The notes: generated by a model from the letters alone, not told the origin. A stretch of DNA of 64,000 nt from Pseudocercospora fijiensis CIRAD86 (GCF_000340215.1 NW_006921533.1:4180979-4244978), one strand, 5' to 3'; positions 22,221 to 34,815 are shown, numbered from the stretch's first letter. Made by a program: numbers and translations.

Positions 22221-25200
22221 GTGCTAGCTATTACACGTACCTGTCTCGTATCGGACTCGTATAGTACTAATTATAAAACTAAGGTTATACTAGACCTAGG
22301 AAATTCAGTTAGTGCCCTTATTAGCTATCGCCTAGCTAAGCAATTAGACCTTCGACAATTGCCTAGGACTAACCTACTAACCCTTGCTTGGTTTAATAAC
22401 GCTCGGCATTTGACCTATAGAGCTTACTATGTCTATATAGCCCTAAGAGATAACCTCGGCAATAAGCGCCTACTAAACTTTACTACCTACGCGGTAGATA
22501 TAGACAGCCTCCTATCCGATATTGTTATTAGCAACCCTGTTCTTAAGTACTACGCTATAGCTATAGACTTAGGCATTTAGAAGTAGCGATTTAGAATCGC
22601 TAGAAAAGAGGACATTAAACACATTAATATTAGCGAGTGCCCTAACGATATTAGGGTCCTATTTATTAGTAACCTAACACCCGCCTTAGCTAATGCGACT
22701 GCCGACCTACTCGGTAGTAATAACGATAAATCTATGCCCCCTAATAGCATAGACCCTAATTAGCTTGCTCGTATACTAGAGCCTATTCGAGAGACCTATA
22801 TTAATATATTCAAATACTACTTGGCATCGATATTGCCTATATTTAAGGAGACGGATTATAAGATTAACATTATAGAGAGCAAAGAGGTTCCTTTTAGACT
22901 ACTCTACAACCTTAGTAAGCGCGAGCTTGCTATATTGCGTAAGTACCTAGAGGAAAACCTAGCTAATAGCCGCATTCGGTATAGTAACAGCCCTGCTAGT
23001 ATACCTATCCTATTCGTACCGAAGAAGGACGGTAGCCTATACCTATATGTCGACTATCGTAGGCTTAATGCTGTTACTATTAAAGACCGCTGTCTACTTC
23101 CTCTTATTAATAAGACCCTCGATCGCCTTTCTAGGGCCTACTTCTATACTATACTAGACATTAAGGATGCGTACTATCGTATCTGTATCCGTAAGGGCGA
23201 TAAATAGAAGACAGCCTTCCGTACTCGCTATAGCTATTTCGAGTACTTAGTTATGCTATTTGGCTTAGCTAATGCCCCTATAATATTCTAGTCCTATATT
23301 AATCGGGCCCTTTCGGGCCTATTAGATTACCTCTATGTAGTTTACCTAGATAATATCCTAGTTTATATATACTCTCCTAATATTACGGAATACTAGGCTA
23401 TAGTCCGCAAGGTACTCGATCGCCTAAGGACCTATAGACTATATTACAAGCCTTCTAAATGCACCTTCGCTACTAAGGAGGTAGCCTTCCTTAGTTTTAT
23501 CGTATTAACTAATAGTGTTAAGGCTAATCCTAATCGGATTAAAACAATTACTAAATAGCCTATTCCTACGTCTATTAAGGAGCTTTAATCGTTCCTCGGC
23601 TTCGCTAATTTCTACCGCCGTTTTATTAAGGGCTATTCGAGGTATATAATGCTATTAACTAAGCTTACTAAGACTAAGGCAAACCCTTCTAGAGAGTTTA
23701 GGTAGACTAACAAAACACAAGCCGCTTTTAACGGTCTAAAGAAGCAATTTACTAAAGTCCCTTTGTTATACTATTTCGTACTAAGTAAGCAGATCCGAAT
23801 TGAGACTAACGCTTTATAGTTCGCTATATTAGCTATTATATTACAATAGGCTAATAACACCTATTAGTACCCGATTGCCTTCTTTTTACGAAAAATAATC
23901 GATATAAAGCGTCGATACGAGACCTACGAGCAAGAGCTCTTAGCAATCGTAGAAGCCTTTAAGTATTAGCGCTACTATCTCGATAGTGCTTAGCATACAA
24001 TTTAGGTCTATACGGACTATAACAACCTCCGTAGAATTACGAAGGTTACTAGGGTTATAGGTCGATAGGCTAGATAGGCCGTCTACCTCGCCGGGTTCGA
24101 TTTTAATATATTATATCGGCTAGGCGTAAGCAACCCTACTAATAGCCTATCGAGGCGACCTAATTACGATAGCGAGACTTAGTATATCAATTTATTGTTT
24201 CTAACCCTATAGTATAAGATTGCTATAGCCCGTATTGTTAATAAGTAAGCGTAGGATAAGCGGACTTCCGGACCCCGCGGCGGCAATAAATACTATAGCG
24301 GAGTTGTCGTTCTTCTAGTATGCGTTAGAAAGGACGTAGATCGCTCGAGCTATAATAACTCGATTAAAGACATTACTATCTATAGTAATAGCCTATATAG
24401 CGATAGCACTATAGAAGAGGTTGTAGTAGTTCCGGCTGCTAGTGCTATTAGATATATATAATACGTACCTCGTTTAATAGTAAGGGTGCTATTAAATAAC
24501 CTTGCAAATAGGGATAGTTAATCGTTTATAGATAAGCTATTACGGGCTTAGTAGAGGGACGCCTTTGCTATTAACCGTATTAATAGGCTTATAAGTAGGC
24601 GAACGACTCGATCTAGTAAGAGTAATTAGTCGATCGACGACAAAGGTTACTTAAAGTTTAAGGGTAGATACTATATCCCCGCTAAACAATCGATTAGATA
24701 AGAGCTTTTAAAGAGGCACTATAATAGTAAGCTCGCTAGTTACTATAGTATAGAGAGGTCGCACGAGTTACTATCGCGTATATACTACTAGCTAAATAGT
24801 AAGCGGTATATAAAGGAGTATATACAGACCTGTATAGTATACTAGCGAGTTAAAGCACTAAAGCCTATTAGATTACCTCTATGTAGTTTACCTAGATAAT
24901 ATCCTAGTTTATATATACTCTCCTAATATTACGGAATACTAGGCTATAGTCCGTAAGGTACTCGATCGCCTAAGGACCTATAGACTATATTACAAGCCTT
25001 CTAAATGCACCTTCGCTACTAAGGAGGTAGCCTTCCTTAGTTTTATCGTATTAACTAATAGTGTTAAGGCTAATCCTAATCGGATTAAAACAATTACTAA
25101 ATAGCCTATTCCTACGTCTATTAAGGAGCTTTAATCGTTCCTCGGCTTCGCGATTCCTTTAGGAACTTTCTATTACTTTTACGCTATCCGGAGCTATCTA

Positions 25201-26510
25201 TTATATAGATAAAAGCAAGGTACTTTATAGTATTATATATCTCGTAGGCGATATATAGGAGCGATAGTATAACGAAAACAGCCTTAAGGACCTATAGAAT
25301 TATACCTACTAGGACTTTAAAACCTTCTATTAGAACTACGTCGGGGACCCTATAAACTATATACTAGATATAACCCTCGAGTATAAGGTAGCTCGTTAGC
25401 GTAAGGGATAGTTAGTATAGGCCTTCCTCCTACTAAGCGTAGGGGTAGCAAGGATATATATAATGCTATCCTTATTATAGTAGATCGATTTACTAAAGGC
25501 GCTCGATATATCCCGGCGCGCAAAGATTAGACTGCTATTAATATAGCGGAAGCGCTATAGACTAATATCTTCTATACCTATTAGGGAACCCCTAAGGGGA
25601 TAGTGTCTAATCGTAGATCGACACTAATATCTTACTATTAGAGCGAGATTTGCTTACAGCTAAGACTAAAGCATCGGCTATTAATAGCCTTCTATCTATA
25701 GACTAACGGTCAAACAGAGAGGCAGAATGCTACCCTATAGCAGTACCTACGTAGCTACATTAATAAAAACCCCGAGGATTAGGTTAATCTCCTATAGCCT
25801 ACGGAATTCGTATACAATAATAGCGTACACTTATCTACTAAGGTTTCACTATATATAGCTATAATAGGCTAGAATGCTGCTATACTACAAGACCTATTAT
25901 CGCTCGAGGCTAAGCGTAAGGAAAGGGAAGCGCGTTAAGTACTAGAGATACTAGCGGTAATAGAACGTATCTAGAAGATGCGAGAAATCTATGCTAAGAT
26001 AGCTAAGAAGCTAACAAAGGCTTAAGAGTATTAAAAGACCTATTACGACAAGCATTATACGCTAATAACCTTTAAGCAAGGCGACATAGTTATGCTTAGT
26101 ACTAAGAACCTCCGCATCCGTAAACACCTATCGCCTAATAGTAAAACAAGGCCTAAGCTCGCACTAAGATATATTAGCCTATTCCGCATCCGAGAACCGA
26201 AGGGCAATAGCTAGGCCTACTAGTTATAGCTTCTATCTTATTATACTATCTATAACACCTTCTATATCTCCCTCCTTAAACTATATTACTAGCGCGAAGG
26301 CGATAAAGCGCCTGCTAAGTTAGAAGAAGTCTTAGCTAATAGTAAAGAGCTATAGTCTATAGAACGTATCCTAAAGCACCGGACTAGGTAAGGCAAGAAG
26401 GAGTACCTCCTAAGATAGCAAGGCTATTTACCTAAATAGGACTTATAGGAGGCTGAAGACTCCTTCGAGGATATAGCCGAGTTATTAGATAAGTATTAGA
26501 CTAGCGTAAA
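22221..26510 (+). pseudogene. pol remnant of Ty3 copy B
   Basis: The protease region is an uninterrupted 119-codon frame (22221-22580) with the VILDLGNSVSALISYRLA segment, where DxGxS is the retropepsin active-site pattern. RT follows, with an open stretch at 22821-23207 (RKYLEENLANSRIR and TILDIKDAYYRI) and YLDN near 23350. RNase H is at about 23790-24190. Integrase (24660-25990) is interrupted by a foreign 554-bp block at 24863-25416. The core downstream of it (RYIPARKD, YLQTNGQTERQN with stops omitted) is still collinear with copy A. The chromodomain is at about 26360-26500. Not functional. Confidence 0.85.
24863..25416 (+). repeat. Chimeric patch inside Ty3 copy B integrase
   Basis: The block has two parts. 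Positions 24863-25151 (289 bp) repeat 23317-23605, the copy's own reverse-transcriptase segment. Positions 25152-25416 (265 bp) are the reverse complement of 30624-30888, the gag region of the second Ty3 lineage. Together they replace about 66 bp of integrase present in copy A near 8549-8614. Junctions show short shared bases (AAAGC, then GC before GATTCC). The patch is in the sense orientation of both elements. Confidence 0.88.
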
Positions 26511-27659
26511 GAATAAGAAGAAGGCTAAAAGCTTATAATATTACTATTAAGGCCTAGGATTAATGCTACCCCTAGGGTGCTATTAGCTAACTAATTAGAA
26601 GCCGGCAAACTAGGACAATAAGACTATACTAGGCGCGCTACGACGCGTTAATTAATTAGTTACTACTCTTTTAAGGACTCTACCTCTTATTCCTTTATTC
26701 TATCGAGACCTCGAGGCCTAGGCAATCGACGAGGATGCGCGCGCGCGTACGAATAACGGCGTATTAGAAGATAGCGCGCGCGCCTATATTAGTAATAGTA
26801 TTACGGAGTGTATTGTTAGTCGAAGAAGGAAATCGAAAGCAAGGTAAAGTTAGCGCTAAGACGACTAGCGCCGCTATTGTTAATATTACTTGCTATTATT
26901 ACTACGCCTACGGATACAACCTTACCTATACTACGAGCCTAAGGCACCTTTAATCAAAACTTTGATTAAAACTTTAAGACGCCTAAAAGATTAAGCGACT
27001 AATAGACTAACTAAGGGCAAAAACTATAGAGCTAAGCTAGCTAGGGTCGATCTTGCGGACAATAGGTTACTCCTCGATCTTTCCGACCCTTTAAGCGAAG
27101 CGAACCTCTACTACTATACTTATAATAGCCTTTACCTATAGAAACTAAAAGAACTGAGTTTTTTAAAAAGATATAATTAGTTAACACTTAAAGGCTGCTA
27201 AACCTAACTAATTAGGGCTAGTAAAACTACGATAGTAAATAATAGCCCTCGTAATAATAAGAGCAACCCTCGGAACGGACAAACCCTCGGAAGCGGACAT
27301 TTCTAGGTCTTTTAGAGTAGACGCAAAGAACTCGGAACGACATTACTTAGAGCGGAGGTAGGGCTGCAATACCTCGTACGTCTACCTATTATAGTAGGGA
27401 AGACGCGCCCGTATTATAATTAGTCGATAGCCCTTAATTCTTATAGCTTTATATCCCTTTACTTTATTGTATATAAGGATAGCGTAGTTAGAGTTAGACA
27501 TTGTATTAGAGGTAAGGTTTGACATAGTTACATAATTAGGTAGTTAAGTGTTTAATTTAGCGCGGGCTAAGCAGCTTATTAGACTTGCTAAGTTAGCGGT
27601 AATAGAGGTCGTAGAATATAGACAGGCTACGAGGGCGCGGCCTTTAGAAGGGAAGCGTA

Positions 27660-27855
27660 TATTAGGGCTAAAGAGGCTATACGTGATTAGTATATAACTA
27701 GGCTAAGTAAAGCTAGGGTCTTAGTGCCTTAGGTAGGGCTTAGCGCTTAGCAATTGGCTAACTTGCCTGCCTTCCTCCCTCTCTTTCTAGCTCCTTATCG
27801 AATACTACCTATACCGACTACTACCCTATCTACCTGCTAATATACCCTTCTTATA
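27660..27855 (+). repeat. 3' LTR of Ty3 copy B
   Basis: 196 bp, starting TATTAGGGC and ending CTTCTTATA. Followed by AAAGC at 27856-27860. Confidence 0.9.
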
Positions 27856-27860
27856 AAAGC

Positions 27861-30800
27861 GTATACAAAACTAAGGATTATATTAGGCGTCTCGTAGTAG
27901 GGCCCGTTATTCCTAATAATAGTAGCCGCTACCTTTACGGGACTAATAATAAAACTCTTACGTTCCGCTAGCGCTATACTAGCGTCTCGTATCCCTATAT
28001 ATATAATAGAGATGCGATTTATAATTAGCTCGATATCCTCAGGCAGATTTAACTATAAAGCTAGTTTCGACTATAATATAGAAAGAAGGTTGTTTACCGC
28101 CTACGACTCGCTCTTATAGTCGCTACGTCGCGAAGGTACGTTAGCTAGATTTCGTTTACTAGCCCGATACTTAATAGTAAAGTTAAAAGATATAAGGAAG
28201 GTTGCCTATCTTGCCTACCTTCTAACGAGCTACTTTATCTTTATAAAGCCCTTAAGATTAGCGTAGTCGATAACTATATAGATCGTATACTAGGCGCTAT
28301 CGAGATACGGGCGCTAATACTTAAAGGACTCGATAACCGCTAGGAGTTCCTAGTTATAGGTCTTATAATTAATCTCTATAGGGATTATTTTTCGTAACTA
28401 GAAGGCTAGGGGGTACTAGTTCCTATCTTTACTTTATTATAATATAATCCCTACTAAGGCGAACGTAGAGGTATTAGTTTCGATATATAGGAGCTTCGTA
28501 GGATTATAGTATCGCAATATCGAAGCTAAGCTAAAGGCAGCCTTTAGCTAGTAGAACGCTTGCTCCTCGCTTTCGCCCTACGGGACCTACTCTAGCTTTT
28601 AGCTATTTACGGCTGCTTTTAATAGGGCGGTTAGTAGTATAACGATCCGGGAGTAATTAGGGATAAACCTCCGATAGAAGTTATAGAATCCGAGGAAGGA
28701 TTAGACCTCCTTTAGCGTTAATAGGCGAGGCTATTCGTTAATAGCGTTTACCCTACGCTAATCTATCGATACGCCTTTAGTACTAACGATAAACCCTAGG
28801 AATTCGACTTCTTTCTTCTAGAAGGAACATTTCTTCCTATTTATATATAGTACAAACTTTCTAAGCCGCGTAAGGATAGCGCGTATATCTCGTACGTAGT
28901 CCTCTTACGTTTTGCTATAGATAAGGATATCGTTAAAGTAAACGATATAGCAAATATTAACTAGGCTAGCTAACGCCCTATTAATATATCCTTAAAACGT
29001 AGTAGGAGTATTAATATTAACTAGGCTAGCTAACGCCCTATTAATATATCCTTAAAACGTAGTAGGAGTATTAGTAAGCCTAAAAGGCATTACCTTATAC
29101 TCGAAGTGCCCGTACCGCGTACGGAACGTAGTCTTCTACTCGTCGCCTCGCTTAATATAGATATAGTAATACGTATCCTAGAGGTCTAAAGACGTATACT
29201 ATTCGGCGTCCTTAAGCCTATTAAGCGTTTTGCTAATAAGAGGTAGGGGATAACGATTTTTAATAGTAATCTCGTTTAGCCCCCTATAATCGACGTAGAG
29301 TCTTAGACTACTATCCTTCTTTAGTACGAATAGGATTAGCGTACCTACCTCGCTTATACTAAGCTAGATCTAATTATTCTCTAAGGCTAAGCTTAGGTAA
29401 TTATAAAGGTCGCTAAGCTCTCTTCCTAAAGAATAGTAGAGAGGTTTATATAGCGGCTTCGTTCCGGGGATTAGGTCGATCGTATACTCTACGTCTTCGG
29501 GGAGCTTACGTCGCGCTTTAGATATTATAGTAAAGACGTCTTCGAAGTCTTTAAATTCTTCTAGTAAAAAGGAACCCTTAGCGATATCGCGGAGCTAGCG
29601 AACGCTAATCGTATATACGTATAGAGCGTTACGTATATCCTTCTAGAATTCCTATAGTTCCCGTATACGTATCGTACGCGCTACGGCTTCGTTCCTATAG
29701 GTCTAGGTATCCGTCGAGCTATCGATAATTACCTTTTAATTGCGCCTCTAAGGCCTACTAAGAATAATATTAGGGAGGGGTATTTCGAAAGCGTAGAATA
29801 CTCCGGTAGTAATACGTTCTTAGCCTATAGAGTCGGCGATCCGTAAGCGTAGATAATACGCTCTATAGTAGTATCCTCGGTTACTCTAGAAACTATCGGT
29901 ACTAGGTAGTATAGTATTAATAATCCGCTAAGGCTAGTATCGTAGAACGAATTCTTACGATACTATATTAATATTAGCGGTATTATCTAGTAAGTATTCG
30001 ATAGCGACTTCCCCTTCTTATATAATAATTGCTCCGCGTACGCGTCCCGTAGGTACTACTACTACTAAGCTACTTAGTTAAGATTCTATACCTATCCCTA
30101 GCTCTTAGGAGGTGCCTTATCTTTTCCCTTAGCCTTCGGGTCGTTCTTCTTTTCCTTAGCGTTAGCGGCGACCTTACGTACCGTAGGGTTATTGTCTTTC
30201 TAGAAGTAGCGGTTAGGGTATACGTTCTTATAATAGCCTTTCTAGCGATAGCTATAATATTCGACCTTACTAATATCGTATCCGCCTTATAAGTTATCGT
30301 TCTTCGAATGCTTCCCGCCTACTCCGCGGTCGCGATTTAACTATAGCTTATAGGCGTAACTATTAAATCGACGCTTCTTACCGTTACTACCTCTAGTTTT
30401 ATCGTAGTTACGATCCTTGCGTTTACTAGATAGCTTATTAGGGGTCTCGATACGCGTCGTAAGCTCTACGAGTTTGTAACGCGTCGTTAGTACCGTATAG
30501 TATTTAATAATCGCGCTACGAATCGTTAGCTAGAGTTTAACGAGGAGATAGCGGATCCTATATTCCTCGCTATAGTCGCTAAGTTAGTCTTCGAGTACTA
30601 TAAGCTTAAGGGTAAAGCTTTAAACTAACTATCCCTTACGCTAACGAGCTACCTTATACTCGAGGGTTATATCTAGTATATAGTTTATAGGGTCCCCGAC
30701 GTAGTTCTAATAGAAGGTTTTAAAGTCCTAGTAGGTATAATTCTATAGGTCCTTAAGGCTGTTTTCGTTATACTATCGCTCCTATATATCGCCTACGAGA

Positions 30801-31100
30801 TATATAATACTATAAAGTACCTTGCTTTTATCTATATAATAGATAGCTCCGGATAGCGTAAAAGTAATAGAAAGTTCCTAAAGGAATCGCCTCGATTCCT
30901 TAATCGTATCGCCTTTAAAGGGCTTAGGTTCCTTTAAGCGAGGCTTAATAGCCGTAAAACTAGCGACTACGTAGCTTATACTAGGTATAGTAGCTATACT
31001 TAGCGTACTTCTAAAAAGAGGTAGTCGATACGAGAGGGATTTAGCTCTTTAGAATTTAGGCCTTTAAATCGACTCGTCCGCTAATTCTACTTTGTCCTTA
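27861..31100 (-). pseudogene. gag-PR-RT-RNase H part of the second Ty3 lineage
   Basis: Minus strand. Gag ends with a knuckle near 30250-30190 in which every Cys has become Tyr (YYSYRQKGYYKNVYPN with stops read as Gln), exactly as RIP of TGC/TGT codons predicts. RT near 29345-29270 reads [20 protein letters not shown]. The RNase H region extends to about 27980. The gag segment 30888-30624 is the source, or a relative of the source, of the patch in copy B. A 60-bp tandem duplication (28955-29074) interrupts RT. Confidence 0.8.
28955..29074. repeat. 60-bp tandem duplication in RT of the second Ty3 lineage
   Basis: Units 28955-29014 and 29015-29074 are almost identical (starting ATTAACTAGGCTAGCTAACG). 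The length is a multiple of three, so it would insert 20 codons in the RT region. Confidence 0.9.
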
Positions 31101-31984
31101 CTATCGTCGTTATTACCTAAGAGAGGGGTTATTATAGGACCTCCGCCGGCGGTACCGCTACTCGGAGCCGGTATATCGCCTATATCTCTAAGAGTATAGA
31201 AACGCGTATTTTCTCGCTTAGCTTCTTAAGCCTATACTTCTAGCCTAAGTACTTCTTACTTAGCTAGAAATCGTTCGAGCCGTAGGCGGGTCGCTTTTTA
31301 ATACGCCTAATATTCGGCCTCGTATTATTATATCGCCGTATTGTTTTCTAATACTACCGGCGCTCCTAGTATATTATTTTACGCAGTTTCCGCGCCCGGT
31401 ATATTTAGGTTGCTTACGTTTATCTTTTAGAGTTCTATAGGCCGCTATAAAGAGTAGATAGGTTAGAACTATTAGAAAATAGGTATATAGCAACGTATAG
31501 AATACTCTCTACTAATCTTAGTAGTAGATAGTAGAACTAAACCGTACCTTTCTAAGAATAGGGTAGAGCGTTTACTATTAACTAGGCTACGTATAGATAG
31601 TATATCTACCGAGCCGGTAACCGAGTATATCCGTATAAGCGACCGAGCTTTTCTACGTATATACTAAGTAGGCTCTACGCTAGCGGGATAGTACCGTAGT
31701 ATACGTAATAATATTATATAATTATTATATAGGCTTACTAAGGTAGGATAGAAGACTTTACTTACTTAGGTTCTTATAGGCGCTCTAGCGACTACGGTTT
31801 AGTTAAGTATATCTATAGCAATAATAGTCTATATAATATTCTATATTCTATAGTAATAATAGTCTCTTCTAAAGCTAGATAGACCTAAACTTCCTTCTTA
31901 GATTAGCGGTATTTAGCCCTATTATTACTAATAACTACGTCTTATTATCTACAGTTACTAGTAGTGTTGCTAACGTTACTAACA

Positions 31985-33355
31985 ACAGGTTTTACTAACA
32001 TAATTACACCCCCAGGTATAGCACTGTATACTGTACCGTAACACTTGAGGAGCAGTGGAGTGGAGCGCTGAGTGGAGATCGCCTGGCCCATGCTCCTGCA
32101 CCTGCACCTGCACCTGCGCCTGCACCTGCACCTGCATCTGCATCTCCATAGAACTACTGGATATACATCGCAAATGGCCGCACCGCTGCTCACGCTCACG
32201 CTGTGTGCAGTTGATTTGATCGCGCGCTCCCGCATGGCGCATGGCGGAGTCCTCCGTGGGCCTGTCACGCAGCCTTCTGTGCACGGCCATACCCATACCC
32301 ATACCCATAGTTCTACCCATACCCTCCCGCAGTGCAGAGAGCAGATCGGCGCCAGCCTGTGCCCCGTGAGCCGATCGCATCTAGTGGCACACAATCCCCG
32401 CGTCTAATCCGATTACTTGGTAGAGCTGGATCTGCATCATCTCAGTCTGCTTCAACCCTCATCAAGCGTTGGCAATGCACAATGCACCGGCAGAGCTGCC
32501 GCTGTCGCCGGTCTATGTGGGACTCTGCGTCCGCATAGTCCTATTCGTCGGCATAGATCTGCAAAAAGATGCAACATGCAGCCTGTGCCGGCTGGGACAT
32601 GTCGCTAAAGACCTCTTCATCCTCCACTCAACACTCTCGACTCTCGAGATTACATCTTCCAGGGCACGAGAGTCTAGCTGGATGGGAACACCTTGGAGAC
32701 AAGATTGTGGGAAGAAGACCTTGTAGATTCGATGTCTTGATGTGAAGACGCTGCTTCGTTCTGGAACTCATTCCGCTTTCCCTTCGGAGGCCGGCCCCTG
32801 GTAACGTGTCTGTACTTCTAGTGGTCAAAGTAGTGGCGAAATTTGGCCAGTCGACTTGAAAGGGCCAAGGCAGGCTTTCATACACTTGCATGCTGGTCGT
32901 CTTGCGCCAAAGAGGCAGTTCGTGCTATCGATACTGCGTCCCGTATGATCCGACTCGCCCTTGAACCGTTGAGCACTGACCGATGACATCCATGATGGCA
33001 TGGCATGGCATGGCTGGCGAGATTAAGTATTTTGCCGAGACCAGCCTTTCGGAGCTCTCGTGTCGTTTCGCGTCACGACTTCAGACTTCTTGCTCTCCCG
33101 ATCCCCTTAACGAAGGCCGTGGTTATCTCCGCTGAACACCCACCCTGGCAGTCCCCCTGCTCGGTTCCACATCTGATGCTAAATTCAGTGTGGCCCCATA
33201 CAAACCTGCATCGCCCCTCGAACTGCGAGGCTGTCCGATTGGGTCTCGGATTCAGCCGTAGTAGAGCTGAAGGTTAAGAAGCCGACACCTTCACGAGTCG
33301 TCCTTTGCAGCTAAAGGCTCTACAGCCAAACCTTAGCAAGTGAAGGAATACAATG
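31985..33355. other. Unmutated island without a convincing gene
   Basis: CpA and TpG are common here and base use resembles the gene island at 46400-51900, unlike the RIP-mutated sequence on both sides. It contains three simple repeats: CCTGCA hexamers (32092-32148), CCATAC hexamers (about 32287-32325) and GGCATGGCAT near 32997-33012. Several short open frames on both strands overlap each other (for example 32072-32407 and 32628-32891 minus). None has a recognisable domain, good start context or continuation. It could be intergenic host DNA, a 5' or 3' flank cut off by insertions, or a decayed gene. Confidence 0.6.
32092..32148. repeat. CCTGCA hexamer microsatellite
   Basis: About nine imperfect hexamers, CCTGCA with CCTGCG and CATCTG variants. 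This explains the His/Leu and Arg/Cys repeats in the short overlapping frames here. Confidence 0.9.
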
Positions 33356-33439
33356 CCGCTAAGTATACTAAGTAGAAAGGTATATAGACTGCTTCTATAG
33401 ATATAGTTAAATATAGACTAATATATATAATAAGGGACC

Positions 33440-33930
33440 GGTCCGCTTCCGCTTAAGGGAAGAGTTAAAACAGCGCCGTAGACTACGGTTAAAAGGTATA
33501 GAATTGATAGTAGAAGAGGTCTATAACTTAGTGCTACTAGCGAGTCTATTAAAGCTGCACTTATCTACTAAGAGTAAGCGCTAGAGGGCACTTATTAAGC
33601 GTCTCTCGAAGCTCGAGTTAACGGTAAAGGACTTAAGGGTAGACCTAAACCTAGTAAGCTAGTAATAGGCGGAGTTAGCGCGTACTAAAGGTCTAAAGGA
33701 TAAAGAAGGCTCTTATAGCGACGAGGAGGTTATTAGGGTAGCTAAGTTTAATAGCCTATAGAAGGAAGTAAGTAAGCTAAAGAACGAGGTTGTTAAGTTA
33801 AAGTCGGCGCTATAGAGCCTATTAAAGGCTTAAGTGAAGGTGTTACAGAGCCTAGCGTAGAAGCCGCTTCCGGTTAAGGTTGAAGTCTAGTAAAGAAGGC
33901 GTATAAATCCGGCTAGTAGTGCTATATAGG
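33440..33930 (+). other. Possible coiled-coil frame beside piggyBac
   Basis: A plus-strand frame, read through RIP stops, is strongly biased to Leu/Lys/Glu/Val with heptad-like spacing (for example KEVSKLKNEVVKLKSAL at about 33765-33815). It lies downstream of, and in opposite orientation to, the piggyBac transposase C-terminus. It may be a second gene of the element or a remnant of a neighbour. No known domain was recognised. Confidence 0.35.
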
Positions 33931-34673
33931 CTTATAAGTATTGTAGATAGCAATAGGACTATAATATCGACAAGCCTTAGTCGTCTAGTGCTCTTGCCTG
34001 CTATTAATAGGCTAATATTTGAACCCCTAAGCGGTCCTTACGTACTTATAGAGATAGTAACGTTAGCGTAGAAGAACAGCCTTTATTTAGTAGACGGCTT
34101 TGCTACTACGCTCGAGACGACGGAGGTTCTTAGCTATAGGTAAGCTATCGCCTTTCCTAATCTAATGTCGCCGAGATCGAGGTCTACTACTATTATAGGT
34201 GTAACCTAAGATAAATTAACTATAGCTTCGAGGAGGTAGCGGAGTCGGTATACGTAGAGCCCTTATAGCGGCCTCTGTTGCTTCTATCTTATTAAGCTCT
34301 TACTATCCGAGTTAGACTATTTGCTATGCTAGCGATATACGGAAGTCGCGCTAGTAAGTAAGTCGCTAGTCTTTAGTCTACTTCTTATCGCTACGGACGA
34401 GAACGAATAAGTTAATTACTATAGCATCTAGTAGGAAGTAGAATAGTAGATGCTAGCCCTTCCTTAACTTATACTAGGTTAAGCAATAATAGCGTAGCTA
34501 GTTATAGATGTTAATACTACCTATATAGTTATTATATAAGGCGGCAACCTCTAGAAGGTCCTTCTCTTCTTTGCTATCTGTCTTCTAGTATATTCGTACG
34601 TATTTGTCGATGTATGCGTTGTTTCCTACTCGAGGGCACCCTCGAAGCCGTCGTAATCGCTCGAATAGACGAC
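33900..34673 (-). pseudogene. piggyBac transposase, C-terminal part
   Basis: It continues the minus-strand frame interrupted at 44589. It gives LEVAALYNNYIGSINI at about 34540-34490, then LRKG.HPLFYFLLDAIVINL, the conserved C-terminal piggyBac segment (the NDYN..MGGVD..DQL and W.PLFYWLLD..I.N patterns). A shift-free join with the 44597-46250 part is obtained when hAT and one copy of TAGACGAC are removed. The Cys-rich tail usual at the C-terminus is not preserved clearly. Confidence 0.78.
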
Positions 34674-34678
34674 TCGTC

Positions 34679-34698
34679 TAGACCTCGCAGTAGTTCGG
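34679..34698 (+). repeat. Left terminal inverted repeat of hAT copy 2
   Basis: TAGACCTCGCAGTAGTTCGG. Two differences from the complement of the right end, both C/T. Confidence 0.85.
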
Positions 34699-34815
34699 TT
34701 TCCGAACTACCAAACGTATATAGTTTGGTTTCTTAGCGGCGAACTAGCTCCCTAGTTCCGGTTTAGTTTTTTCGAACTATATAGATTCCTAGTTTAAACT
34801 AGAGACTATATTAGT

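Larger units (their letters stand above)
20353..27855 (+). mobile_element. Complete Ty3/gypsy chromovirus, copy B
   Basis: 7503 bp, the same family as copies A and C. It has 196-bp LTRs (20353-20548 and 27660-27855) and the 5-bp target duplication AAAGC (20348-20352 and 27856-27860). It carries gag, protease, RT, RNase H, integrase and chromodomain on the plus strand, all RIP-damaged. It is about 450 bp longer than copy A, mainly because of a 554-bp replacement in the integrase region (24863-25416). It is inserted in the second Ty3 lineage, so it is younger than that host element. The stretch 26540-27655 before the 3' LTR holds no recognised gene. Confidence 0.93.
18850..31940 (-). mobile_element. 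Second Ty3 chromovirus lineage, split by Ty3 copy B
   Basis: Reading on the minus strand from right to left gives gag with zinc knuckle (about 31100-30130), protease (about 29960-29680), reverse transcriptase (29540-28620), RNase H (28620-27980), integrase (20340-19120) and chromodomain (19090-18900). Ty3 copy B is inserted between RNase H and integrase, with target duplication AAAGC. The sequence differs clearly from copies A, B and C. I could not identify its LTRs: 31110-31940 should hold the 5' LTR but has no obvious match near 18600-18900. The outer limits are therefore approximate, and the right limit is set by the sharp end of the RIP signature. Confidence 0.75.

Noticed and set aside
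32072..32407. Overlapping open frames around the CCTGCA repeat
   Set aside because: Frames on both strands are open because of the microsatellite. The products are simple His/Leu or Arg/Cys repeats without a domain.
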